In this document: positions 6,275-18,479 of the stretch, piece after piece
Layout: each line of letters opens with the position of its first letter
How positions within the stretch are numbered: the first letter of the stretch is position 1
Source of the DNA: Alkalisalibacterium limincola
Lineage (GTDB): Bacteria > Pseudomonadota > Gammaproteobacteria > Xanthomonadales > Xanthomonadaceae
Direction: 5' to 3'
NCBI RefSeq assembly: GCF_008017755.1
Contig: NZ_VRTS01000009.1
Location: 1-64,000, forward strand
Length of the DNA: 64,000 nucleotides
Notes under the pieces: model-generated
Seen by the model: only the letters and a program-made list of their open reading frames with translations
Told to the model about the DNA's origin: nothing
The model's database searches: none
Made by a program: the position numbers and the translations under genes

Positions 6275-7075
6275 ATGACCGGCCCAGGGCTGCGCATCCG
6301 TCGTTCGTGGCGACCGCTGACCTGGGCCATGCTGGTGCTGGTACACCTGGCGGGTGCCGCGATGGCCGTGGCCGGACACTGGACGCCCGCGCTGGCGCTG
6401 GTGGCGGCATCGCACCTGGCGCTGCTGTGGGGCACGCTGCGACCGGCGTCACCCCTGCTGGGGGCGGTGGCGACAGGCCTGGACACCCAGGCGCGGGAAG
6501 TGTGGCTGACGATCGACGACGGCCCCTCGCCGGACACCGCCGCGCTGCTGGACGTGCTGGACCGGCACCAGGCGAAGGCCACCTGGTTCGTGGTGGGCGA
6601 ACGCGCAGGCCGCCGCCCGGATGCGGTCGCGGCGCTGTATGCGCGCGGCCACCAGCTGGGCAACCACAGCCAGTCCCACCCGGCCCCGTGGTTCTGGGCG
6701 CTGCCCCCGTCGGCGATCGCCGGGGAGATCGGGCAGGCCCAGCTGACGCTGTCCGCCCTGGGTCCGGCGCCCCGGCTGTTCCGGGCGGTGGTCGGCATGG
6801 CCAACCCGTTCGTGGCGCCGGTGCTGGCGCGCCACGGGCTGGTGCGCGTGGGCTGGAGTGCACGCGGCTTCGATGCGACGACGGCCGACCCCGAGGTGGT
6901 GGTGCGGCGGATCCTGCGCGACCTGCGGCCCGGCGCGATCATCCTGCTGCACGAGGGGGCGGCGCACGGCCGCAGTGTGGAGATCATCACGCGCGTGCTG
7001 GACGCGCTGTCGGAACGAGGCTACCGCTGCGTGCTGCCGACGCTCAGCGCGACGCCACCACCAGCCAGTTGTTGA
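6275..7075 (+). CDS. Polysaccharide deacetylase (NodB domain), membrane-anchored
   Basis: This 266-aa protein begins with two membrane segments (about residues 15-35 and 38-55) and then a NodB homology domain. TIDDGPSP (79-86) supplies the catalytic Asp and metal Asp, HSQSHP (131-136) the metal histidines, and IILLHEG near the end the catalytic His region. It should remove an acetyl (or similar acyl) group from a glycan or glycolipid at the membrane. It follows the COG4648 gene by 4 bp. Its last 32 bp overlap the convergent methyltransferase gene. Confidence 0.85.
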   Translation: MTGPGLRIRRSWRPLTWAMLVLVHLAGAAMAVAGHWTPALALVAASHLALLWGTLRPASPLLGAVATGLDTQAREVWLTIDDGPSPDTAALLDVLDRHQAKATWFVVGERAGRRPDAVAALYARGHQLGNHSQSHPAPWFWALPPSAIAGEIGQAQLTLSALGPAPRLFRAVVGMANPFVAPVLARHGLVRVGWSARGFDATTADPEVVVRRILRDLRPGAIILLHEGAAHGRSVEIITRVLDALSERGYRCVLPTLSATPPPASC

Positions 7076-7730
7076 ACGGGGTGCGCCCCCACAGGGGCTG
7101 GAAGCGGGTGGACAGTCCTTCGCGTGCCAGCAACGACTCAAGCTGCGCGCGCTCGGGGTAGCGACGCGGCCCGGCGTTCATCCAGCCGATGGCGCGCGAA
7201 AGCACGTCCACGCCCCGAGTGACCCGCGCGCGCCAGCAGGTGCCGGCCAGCCCGGTGCGGATGACCAGCCGGCCGCCCGGGGCCACGCGCCGCGCGGCCT
7301 CACGCAGCAGCGGCTGCTGGGCTTCGGGTGGCAGGAACTGCAACACGTCCAGGATGGTGACGCTGCCGCTGTGCGCGGGCAGGCCGCGCGAAAGATCGAT
7401 GCAGTCGAAGTGCGCCTGGCGGAGCCCGGCATTGCCTGCGGCCGTCGTGGCACGGGCGATCTTGCCGGCATCGTTGTCGACACCGGAGTAGGCCAGATCA
7501 AGACCGACCGCGGACAGGTGGTGCGCCAGCAGGCCCAGGCCGCAACCCAGGTCCAGCAGCGGTCCCCGCGAGCCCGCCAGCGCGCCGGCCACCCCGTCGT
7601 AAAGCGGGTCGGAGGACAGTTTCGAGCGCGCGTAGTGGTAGTCCCAGCGGCTGGGCAGGAACGCCCGCGCGAGGGCATCGCGTGCCGCGGCATCAAGGGG
7701 TGCAGGCGTTGCGGCGTCGAGGTCGGGCAC
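7044..7730 (-). CDS. Class I SAM-dependent methyltransferase
   Basis: This 228-aa protein has motif I LLDLGCGLGLLAHH (about residues 58-71), the acidic SGVDND (82-87), and a motif IV-like VTILDVLQFLPPEAQ. This is the arrangement of small-molecule class I methyltransferases such as UbiE/COQ5-like enzymes. The GTG start at 7730 is preceded by AGGATC. It is convergent with the NodB deacetylase, overlapping tail to tail by 32 bp, and divergent from the alkaline phosphatase. The substrate is unknown; the polar-lipid or pigment context is only suggestive. Confidence 0.8.
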   Translation of the reverse strand: MPDLDAATPAPLDAAARDALARAFLPSRWDYHYARSKLSSDPLYDGVAGALAGSRGPLLDLGCGLGLLAHHLSAVGLDLAYSGVDNDAGKIARATTAAGNAGLRQAHFDCIDLSRGLPAHSGSVTILDVLQFLPPEAQQPLLREAARRVAPGGRLVIRTGLAGTCWRARVTRGVDVLSRAIGWMNAGPRRYPERAQLESLLAREGLSTRFQPLWGRTPFNNWLVVASR

Positions 7731-7810
7731 GATCGATCCTGCAAGATGGCAGCGCAGACTATCGCCGCCAATGCGTGGCAAGGCAACGCCAGTCGGTGCC
7801 GGCTGCGTCA

Positions 7811-7839
7811 CTGACCTGACATCGTGCAGGGGCCATAAT
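7811..7839 (+). promoter_or_regulatory. Candidate sigma-70 promoter for the alkaline phosphatase
   Basis: CTGACC (7811-7816) and CATAAT (7834-7839) are spaced by 17 bp and lie 28 bp before the ATG at 7868. A CTGACAT overlaps the -35 region, but no second repeat at an 11-bp period was found, so a Pho box is not claimed. Confidence 0.4.
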
Positions 7840-7867
7840 CGCCCGTTGTCCAGCAAACCGCGAACCC

Positions 7868-9545
7868 ATGAAGTCCTACGCCTTGATGTTGCTGGTGCTG
7901 TGCGCCGGCGGATGCGCCAGCGCCCCTTCGGCCCCTGCGACGCCTTCCGCACCGCTGCAGGTGCCGCCCGCCGACGGGCGCGCGGGGGAGACCCCGGAGT
8001 GGTGGTTCCTCAGCGGCGCGGCGGCGCGCAGCAGCGCGGGGCCGACACCCACGCGGCGCGCAACCGCCATCCTCTTCATCGGTGACGGCATGGGGGGTGG
8101 CCACGGTGTCGGCGGCGCGCATCTTCGCCGGACAGCAGCAGGGGCAACCGGGCGAGGAACACCTGCTGGCGTTCGAGGCGTTCGACCACACCGCGCTGGT
8201 GAAGACCTACAACACCGACCAGCAGACCCCGGACTCCGCCGGCACGATGACCGCGATGATGAGCGGTGTGAAGACGCGGGCCGGTGTGATCGGCGTGGAC
8301 TCGGAGGCACCGCGCGCCGCGTGCGCCGATTCACACGGCACCGAAGTGCCCAGCCTGATGGCGCTGGCGCAGCGCGCCGGCATGGGCACCGGCATCGTCA
8401 CCAATACGCGCATCACGCACGCCACCCCGGCGGCGGTCTTCGCGCACGGCCCGGAGCGCGGCTGGGAATCCGACGCGCAGCTTTCGCCAACCGCCCGCGC
8501 GCAGGGCTGTTCCGACCTTGCCCGCCAGCTGGTGGAGTCCGACGTGGGCTCGCGGCTGGACGTGGTGATGGGCGGTGGGCGGCTGATGTTCCTTCCCGCG
8601 GGGCAGTCCGACCCGGAGTACCCGCAGCGCCGCGGCCTGCGCCGCGACGGGCGCGACCTGGTCGAGGAGTGGCGGGACCGGCATCCGGCCGGCCGCTGGG
8701 CGTGGAACCAGGAGCAATTCGAGGCACTCGACCTTTCCGCGCCGGGGCCCATCCTGGCCCTGTTCGACCCCGACCACATGAAGTTCGAGCACGATCGACC
8801 GCGCGACCGCGCCGGAGAGCCGAGCCTGGCGGAAATGACCGCGGCCGCCATCACCCGGCTGCAACACGCACCGGGCGGCTATGTGCTGATGGTCGAAGGC
8901 GGGCGCATCGACCACGCGCATCATTTCGGCAATGCGTTCCGTGCGCTGAGCGATACGGTGGCGTTTTCCGACGCGGTGGCGGTGGCCGATGCGATGACCG
9001 ACGCCCGGGAGACGCTGATCCTGGTGACCGCCGACCACAGCCATGTGCTGAGCTTCGCCGGCTACCCCCGCCGTGGCAACCCGATACTGGGGAAGGTGGA
9101 AGTCGGGTCGCGTTCGGGCGCCACGCGCCTGGCGCTCGATGGCACGCTGCAGCCCTACACCACGCTGAGCTATGCCAATGGCCCGGGTTACGCGGGTGCC
9201 AGCGCCTCGCAGCCCGAGGGCCCCAAGCGCTTCCTGCACGCCGGCAGCAACTTCGAGGCCAGCCGTGGCGGCCGACCGGACCTGAGCGGGGTGGACACGA
9301 CCGACCCGGACTACCTGCAGGAAGCGATGGTGCCGCTGGGCAGCGAGACCCACGGCGGCGAGGACGTGCCGCTGTACGCCCGCGGGCCCGGTGCCAGCGC
9401 GGCACGCGGCGTGCTGGAGCAGCACGTGCTGTTCCACATCATGGTGCAGGCAACGCCGGCGCTGCGCGGGCTGCTGTGCGCCGCCGGCGCCTGCGAGAAC
9501 GGCGTGCCGGCACGGCTGCTCAGACCCGGCGAACTGCCGGATTGA
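7868..9545 (+). CDS. Alkaline phosphatase, lipoprotein (one apparent frameshift)
   Basis: Read through one frameshift this is about 558 aa. The signal peptide ends in a lipobox (AGGC, Cys16). Metal and catalytic motifs of the PhoA family follow: FIGDGMG, the nucleophile block PDSAGTMTAMMSG, EGGRIDHAHH, TADHSH and ETHGGEDVPLYA. It hydrolyses phosphomonoesters in the periplasm using two Zn and one Mg. The frame breaks in a run of six G at 8092-8097 (one G too many), exactly inside GDGMG, and continues perfectly in the next frame; all catalytic motifs are intact. This is most likely a sequence error. Confidence 0.85.
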
Positions 9546-9551
9546 ATCACC

Positions 9552-9573
9552 CCACGGCGCCTAGGCGCGGTGG
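9552..9573. terminator. Palindrome between convergent genes
   Basis: CCACGGCGC-CTAG-GCGCGGTGG forms a near-perfect hairpin (one mismatch) between the alkaline phosphatase stop and the end of rlmH. There is no T run on either side, so intrinsic termination is uncertain. Confidence 0.35.
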
Positions 9574-10031
9574 TAGGGGTGGTTGGCGAGCAGGCTGGCG
9601 GCGCGGTAGAGCTGCTCGGCGACGAGCAGGCGCACCAGCATGTGCGGCAGGGTGAGCGGGCCGAGCGACCAGCGCTCGTCGGCGGCCTGTTCGATCTCCG
9701 GCGCATGGCCCTCGGGGCCACCGATCAGGAAGGCCAGGTCGCGACCCTGGTGGCGCCAGGCCTCCAGGCGTTCGGCCAGGGCTTCGGAGCTGTAGGCCTT
9801 GCCGCGCCCATCCATCGCAACGACGAGGGCGCCCTTGGGCAGGGCGGCAAGCACCCTCGCACCCTCGTCGGCCATCGCGCGCGCCGGATCCAGGCCCTTG
9901 CCGCGACGACCCGGCGTGACCTCGTGCAGTTCCAGCGGCAGCCAGTGCGAGAGGCGCTTGGCGTATTCGGCGTAACCGGTGGCGACCCAGTCGGGAGCGC
10001 GCTCGCCGACGGCGATCAGGCGGGCCTTCAT
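9561..10031 (-). CDS. rlmH: 23S rRNA pseudouridine(1915)-N3-methyltransferase RlmH
   Basis: This 156-aa SPOUT-class protein methylates the pseudouridine at position 1915 of helix 69 in the assembled ribosome. It starts MKARLIAVGERAPDW, carries the trefoil-knot SAM site LIGGPEGHAPEI (about residues 102-113), and ends with the family signature RLLVAEQLYRAA-LL followed by HPYHRA. The length matches the family. It is the last gene of the leuS-lptE-holA-nadD-rsfS-rlmH operon, 54 bp after rsfS, an arrangement usual in xanthomonads. Confidence 0.96.
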   Translation of the reverse strand: MKARLIAVGERAPDWVATGYAEYAKRLSHWLPLELHEVTPGRRGKGLDPARAMADEGARVLAALPKGALVVAMDGRGKAYSSEALAERLEAWRHQGRDLAFLIGGPEGHAPEIEQAADERWSLGPLTLPHMLVRLLVAEQLYRAASLLANHPYHRA

Positions 10032-10085
10032 CGCGACACGCGCGCCGATGGCCCGGATGAGGTGTCCGGGCGCATCGCCTTCGCT

Positions 10086-10529
10086 TCAGGCGCGGCGTGC
10101 GCCGTCGACGTCGTCGTCTTCGGATGCAAGCTCGTCGTCGCCTTCGCCGGGCGGCTGGTCGCCGACCGTCCACAGGCGCTCGATCGCATAGAACTCGCGC
10201 ACCCGCGGCAGCATGATGTGCACCAGCACGTCGCCGAGGTCGACCAGCACCCACTCTGCTTCGCGCTCGCCCTCGACGCCGAGCGGCTGCATGCCGGCCT
10301 TCTTGACGAAGCGGATCACTTCATCGGCGATCGACTTGACGTGACGGCTGGAGGTGCCCGAGGCGATCAGCATGTAGTCGCAGACGCTGGTCTTGCCGCG
10401 GACGTCGATCTCGGAGGTGTCCTTGGCCTTGATCTCGGCCAGGGCTTCGTGGACAAGGCCCAGGAGGACTTCGGGGGACGGGGCTGGATCGGGAATCTTG
10501 GTCTTGATGACCTTGGCTTCGGTGCTCAA
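10086..10529 (-). CDS. rsfS: Ribosome silencing factor RsfS
   Basis: This 147-aa protein binds uL14 on the 50S subunit and blocks 30S joining during starvation. Family motifs are visible: KAKDTSEIDVRGKTSVCDY, LIASGTSSRHVKSIADEV, GVEGEREAEWVLVDLGDVLVH and MLPRVREFYAIERLW. About 20 extra C-terminal residues form an acidic tail (ELASEDDDVDGARRA). It lies between nadD (90 bp upstream) and rlmH. The gap upstream contains an AT-rich TAATTATAT element that could be an internal promoter. Confidence 0.96.
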   Translation of the reverse strand: MSTEAKVIKTKIPDPAPSPEVLLGLVHEALAEIKAKDTSEIDVRGKTSVCDYMLIASGTSSRHVKSIADEVIRFVKKAGMQPLGVEGEREAEWVLVDLGDVLVHIMLPRVREFYAIERLWTVGDQPPGEGDDELASEDDDVDGARRA

Positions 10530-10619
10530 GTGCTAACCACCTCGAGGGGGCATATACAGGGGAAGGGGTAATTATATCCCCCGCAGGCGCGGGGCGTCGC
10601 GATGGCCGTCGGCACGGGT

Positions 10620-11306
10620 CTATTGCCGGTCCGCGGCAACGCCGTAGAGGCCATGGCGGCGGATATGGGCCGCCACCGCCGAGGGAACCCACTGCTGCCA
10701 GTCCCCTCCCCCTGCGATGCGCTCGCGCACGCCCGTGGCGGACTCCGGACGCGGTGGCAGCTGCAGGCGGGCCAGGTGCCCGGACGGGGTTTGGTGCAGC
10801 TGGCCGGGATCCTCGACCCAGTGGCCACCGGCGTGTGCGCGAAGCTCGGCGGGCCAGGTGGCCTCGATGTCCGCGACGTGTTCCCTCACCTGCCCCTTCG
10901 TGTCCGGGCGCTGGGCGATGATCCAATGGGCCAGGCCGAGCAGCTCGCGCCATCGGTGCCACCGCGACAGGCCGGCGAACGCGTCCTCGCCGACCAGCCA
11001 GGCCAGCGGCGCGTTCGGACCGAGTTCCCGGCGCAGTTCAAGCAGGGAGTCGACACTGTAGGACGGGCCGGCACGTCGGAGTTCGCGTGTGTCCAGGTGC
11101 AGCCGCGGCTCGCCGCGCAGGGCCAGCTCGAGCATCGCCACGCGCTGGGCGGCATCGACCCGGGGTGGCGGGCGGTGCGGTGGATCGGCGGCAGGCAGCA
11201 GGTGGACGTCGGCGTGGAAGTGTCGGACCGCTTCGCGCGCGACAGCCAGGTGGCCGTTGTGGACCGGATCGAAGGTGCCGCCGAAAACGATGCGCAGCGC
11301 GCCCAT
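10620..11306 (-). CDS. nadD: Nicotinate-nucleotide adenylyltransferase
   Basis: This 228-aa enzyme converts nicotinate mononucleotide and ATP into deamido-NAD in NAD synthesis. The nucleotidyltransferase motif GGTFDPVHNGHL (residues 9-20, with HxGH-type histidines) and the C-terminal ESATGVRERI (the ISSTxxR equivalent) are present, with SYSVDSLLELRRELG between. The ATG at 11306 overlaps the holA stop as TGATG, indicating translational coupling. Confidence 0.95.
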   Translation of the reverse strand: MGALRIVFGGTFDPVHNGHLAVAREAVRHFHADVHLLPAADPPHRPPPRVDAAQRVAMLELALRGEPRLHLDTRELRRAGPSYSVDSLLELRRELGPNAPLAWLVGEDAFAGLSRWHRWRELLGLAHWIIAQRPDTKGQVREHVADIEATWPAELRAHAGGHWVEDPGQLHQTPSGHLARLQLPPRPESATGVRERIAGGGDWQQWVPSAVAAHIRRHGLYGVAADRQ

Positions 11307-12319
11307 CAGGCGCCGACCAGCCCCGCGGCGCGCGACTGCGAGACGGCCACCAGCAGGCGCTCGAGCGCCAGCCACGCGTCGCCGTCCTCGCGCCCCTTGG
11401 ACATGCGGTCGATGCGGCCGCATTCGATCGCGAAGCGCTCCCACACGGCGGGCGGGTGGCGGCGCAGCAGCTTGAGGTAGTCCGCCTTGCGCGAATCCCA
11501 CACGTTGGCCGCGCGGAACGCCTGGGCCATGTTGCCCCCGGCAGCCTGCACGCCGGCCAGCATCGCCAGGCGCCGCAGCTCGGTGACGACCCAGCCCATG
11601 AGGCCGGGAACCTGCTCGCCCTCGGCGCGCAGCGAGGCGAGCACCCGCACGGCGCGGCGTGCATCGCCGGCCAGCGTGGCCTCCATCAGGCCGAAGACGT
11701 TGTAGCGGGCCGAATCGGCGACGGCGGCGGCCATCGACTCGGCATCCAGGCGTGCGCCGGGATGCAGCAGCGCCAACTTGTCGATCTCCTGCGCGGCCGC
11801 CAGCAGGTTGCCTTCCACCCGCTCGACCAGCACCGACACCGCGGCGGCATCGGCCTGCAACCCGGCGCGCTGCATCCGCGCACGCAGCCAATTCGGCAGT
11901 TCGTCGCCACGCAGCGGCGTGAGCGTGGCGGCATGCCCGACCCGGGCCACGGCCTGGCTCCACTTGCCGCCGTGCTTGTTGCTCCATTCACCGCCGATGA
12001 TCAGCAGCAGCGTGTCCGGTGGCGGGTTGTCGCAGTACTTGACGATGAAATCGGCGCCGGCCTTGCCCGGCTTGGCCGTCGGCAGGCGCAGCTCGAAGAT
12101 GCGGCGGGTGGAGAACAGGCTCAGCGCGCTGAGGTTGCCCTCGATCTGGTCCCAGTCGAAGCGCTCGTCGATGTCGAAGACCTCGCGCTCGAGGAACCCC
12201 TCGGCCCGAGCGCGGGCACGGATTGCATCGGCAAGTTCCTGGACCCGCAGGATCTCGTTGCCTGCCACCAGGTGGACCGGCTTGAGCGGCTGGCGTTCCT
12301 GGTGCGAGGGCCCGCCCAT
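11306..12319 (-). CDS. holA: DNA polymerase III subunit delta
   Basis: This 337-aa clamp-loader subunit opens the beta clamp. The N-terminal region has the PVHLVAGNEILRVQE and AREGF-like sequence typical of HolA (AEGFLEREVFDID), followed by SLFSTRRIFELRLPTAKPGKAG. The central AAA-like and C-terminal helical collar (NLLAAAQEIDKLAL; NVFGLMEATLAGDA) are complete. It lies 4 bp after lptE and shares a TGATG junction with nadD, in the standard operon order. Confidence 0.95.
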   Translation of the reverse strand: MGGPSHQERQPLKPVHLVAGNEILRVQELADAIRARARAEGFLEREVFDIDERFDWDQIEGNLSALSLFSTRRIFELRLPTAKPGKAGADFIVKYCDNPPPDTLLLIIGGEWSNKHGGKWSQAVARVGHAATLTPLRGDELPNWLRARMQRAGLQADAAAVSVLVERVEGNLLAAAQEIDKLALLHPGARLDAESMAAAVADSARYNVFGLMEATLAGDARRAVRVLASLRAEGEQVPGLMGWVVTELRRLAMLAGVQAAGGNMAQAFRAANVWDSRKADYLKLLRRHPPAVWERFAIECGRIDRMSKGREDGDAWLALERLLVAVSQSRAAGLVGA

Positions 12320-12323
12320 GGAA

Positions 12324-12821
12324 TCAGCGGCTGCCCAGCGCTGCGTCCACCCGGCGCAGGATGGCGGCCACCATGTCGCGTTGCAGTTCCTCGCGGATGA
12401 CGTCCTGTTCCTCGCTGGTGCCGAAGGCCGCGGTGGCGTCGTAGGCGTACTCGCGCGAAAGCTCGACCGCCTGCAGGGGCATCACGACCTCGCCATCGGC
12501 CGCATTGAGCTCGAAGGTGACGACGTAGCGCGTGGCCCACTCGCGCACGCGCGCGGTGTCGTCGACCAGCAAGGGGCCGTCGACCCAGCGCTCATCGACC
12601 AGGCGCAGGGTGCCGGTGGCCTGGTCGTGCCCGGTGCGGCCAGCACGTCGCGCGCTGCAGCGCCCGGCTCAGGCCGGCGGCCACCGGGTTGTAGGGGTCG
12701 CGCGAATCGACGCGCAGCGGTCCCACATCGGGCGGCACCTGCAGCGCGCCACGCGGCTGGAAACCGCAGGCCACCAGAAGGCACAGCGCCAGGGCGAGGA
12801 GGAGTAGCCGCGACATGCCCA

Positions 12822-12822
<1 letters not shown>
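12324..12822 (-). CDS. lptE: LPS-assembly lipoprotein LptE (one apparent frameshift)
   Basis: LptE plugs the LptD barrel in the outer membrane and helps place LPS in the outer leaflet. The N-terminus is a lipoprotein signal (MSRLLLLALALCLLVACGF, Cys near 20) followed by FQPRGALQVPP, the usual LptE start. The C-terminal part (LLVDDTARVREWATRYVV; SREYAYDATAAFGTSEEQ) is in another frame. The break is near 12625-12648 and behaves as one extra base; corrected length is about 165 aa. The gene is essential, so a sequence error is likely. Its start overlaps the leuS stop (TGATG). Confidence 0.88.
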
Positions 12823-16910
<4,088 letters not shown>

Positions 16911-16968
16911 AGCCGCGGCCCGGCGACCCCAACTCGTTAGGATCGCCCGTCTTGGACAGCCCCTTGAG

Positions 16969-17856
16969 ATGAACCAGCCCAGCCACGTCTTCACCGCCAC
17001 CGCAGCCACCTTCGAGCGCGACGTGATCCAGCGCTCGCTCAAGGTGCCGGTGCTGCTTGAGTTCTGGGCGGAGTGGTGCGGGCCCTGCAAGCAGCTCAAG
17101 CCGGTGCTGGAGAAGCTGGCGCGCGACTACGGTGGCGCGTTCGAGCTGGCGCTGGTCGACGTGGACGCCGAACAGCAGCTGGCGGCCGCGTTGCAGATCC
17201 GCTCCGTGCCGACGGTGATGCTGGTCAAGGAAGGTCAGCTGGTGGACGGCTTCGCCCAGGCGCTGCCCGAGGGCCAGCTCAAGGCCTTCCTGGCGCAGCA
17301 TGGTGTGGAGCCGGAGGTGAAGATCGCCGGCGCCGAGGCGCTGGACGCGGACGCGACCGCAGCCGAGCCCGAGGCGCCGGTGGACCCGGCCGCCGAGGTG
17401 GAACGTCTGCGCGCGGAAGTAGCGGCCGAACCCGACAAGGACGAACTCAAGCTGGACCTGGCGCTGGCGCTGCTGCGTGCCGGTGGCAGCACCGAAGAGG
17501 CCCGTGCGTTGCTGGATGGCCTGCCGGCCAACCTGGCCACCGACGACCGGGCGCGCAAAGCCCAGGCGCGCCTGGGCTTTGCCCGGAAGCTGGAGGGCGC
17601 GCCCCCGCGCCAGGCACTCGACGCTCGTGTCGCGGCCGACCCGGCCGACCACGAGGCGCGCCACCTGCTGGGCCTGCGCCTGATCGTGGACGGCGAGAGC
17701 GAAGCCGGCCTCGAGCAGCTCATCGCCCTGCTGCAGGCCGACCGCGACTATGGCGAAGGCCTGCCGCGCAAGGCGCTGATCGATGCGTTCACGGTGATCG
17801 AGGACCCGGCGCTGGTCAGCCGGTTCCGTCGACGCATGTCCAGCATCCTTTTCTGA
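16969..17856 (+). CDS. cnoX: Thioredoxin/TPR co-chaperone, CnoX (YbbN)-like
   Basis: This 295-aa cytoplasmic protein has an N-terminal thioredoxin fold with an intact WCGPCK active site (about residues 35-40), unlike the redox-inactive E. coli protein. A charged linker is followed by a TPR-like C-terminal half (KLDLALALLRAGGSTEEARALLDGLPANL and a further repeat). CnoX proteins hold oxidised clients and pass them to GroEL. A TAGGAT lies 25 bp upstream. It starts 58 bp after the amidohydrolase and is followed 14 bp later by a thioesterase-like gene. Confidence 0.9.
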   Translation: MNQPSHVFTATAATFERDVIQRSLKVPVLLEFWAEWCGPCKQLKPVLEKLARDYGGAFELALVDVDAEQQLAAALQIRSVPTVMLVKEGQLVDGFAQALPEGQLKAFLAQHGVEPEVKIAGAEALDADATAAEPEAPVDPAAEVERLRAEVAAEPDKDELKLDLALALLRAGGSTEEARALLDGLPANLATDDRARKAQARLGFARKLEGAPPRQALDARVAADPADHEARHLLGLRLIVDGESEAGLEQLIALLQADRDYGEGLPRKALIDAFTVIEDPALVSRFRRRMSSILF

Positions 17857-17870
17857 GCGGACGCCAGGAC

Positions 17871-18338
17871 GTGAAAGCCCGCCCGCTGCGCTGGGTCATG
17901 AACCTGTGGCCGCCGTTCCTGTTCTCGGGCATCCGGGTCCGGGAGATCTCCGACGATTTCAGCCACGTCCGGGTGGAACTGACGCTGCGCTGGTACAACC
18001 GCAACTACGTCAACGTGCACTTCGGCGGCAGCCTGTTCGCGATGGTCGATCCGTTCTGGATGCTGTTGCTGATGCGCCACCTGGGGGCCGCCCACCTGGT
18101 GTGGGACAAGGCGGGCAGCATCGAGTTCGTCAAGCCCGGGCGCGGGCGGGTGCACGCGGAATTCAAGCTCGACCCCATGCTGGTGGGCCGCCTGCGCGAG
18201 CAGGCCGCCGACGGCCGGGCGGTGCTGCACTGGTTCGACACCGAGGTGGTGGACGAGGCCGGGGACGTGGTGGCGCGGGTGCGAAAGCAGGTGTACGTGC
18301 GCCGCAAGCGCGATCGCAAGGCACCCGACGCCGCCTGA
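17871..18338 (+). CDS. DUF4442 hot-dog fold protein (thioesterase-like)
   Basis: This 155-aa protein has the DUF4442 pattern: a proline-rich start (RWVMNLWPPFLFSGIRV), VRVELTLRWYNRNYVNVHFGGSLFAM with a conserved His and Gly pair, and a C-terminal strand ARVRKQVYVRRKRD. The hot-dog fold places it near acyl-CoA/ACP thioesterases, though the catalytic residues and substrate are unproven. The start is a GTG at 17871, 14 bp after cnoX, so it probably shares that transcript. Confidence 0.8.
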   Translation: MKARPLRWVMNLWPPFLFSGIRVREISDDFSHVRVELTLRWYNRNYVNVHFGGSLFAMVDPFWMLLLMRHLGAAHLVWDKAGSIEFVKPGRGRVHAEFKLDPMLVGRLREQAADGRAVLHWFDTEVVDEAGDVVARVRKQVYVRRKRDRKAPDAA

Positions 18339-18479
18339 GCGCTGCGCGGGCCCGAGGCGTGGGCTGAACCTCCTTTCACGGATGCCGAAGCGCGCCGCCT
18401 ATGCTGGGTCGCCGTGCTGGCTTATGCTCCGGCAGCGGGCTGCGTGGATGCGCAGGCCAAGTCCGACGACGCTGGAACG

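Noticed and set aside
7811-7839. Pho box before the alkaline phosphatase
   Set aside because: Only one CTGACAT is present; no second repeat lies at an 11-bp period.
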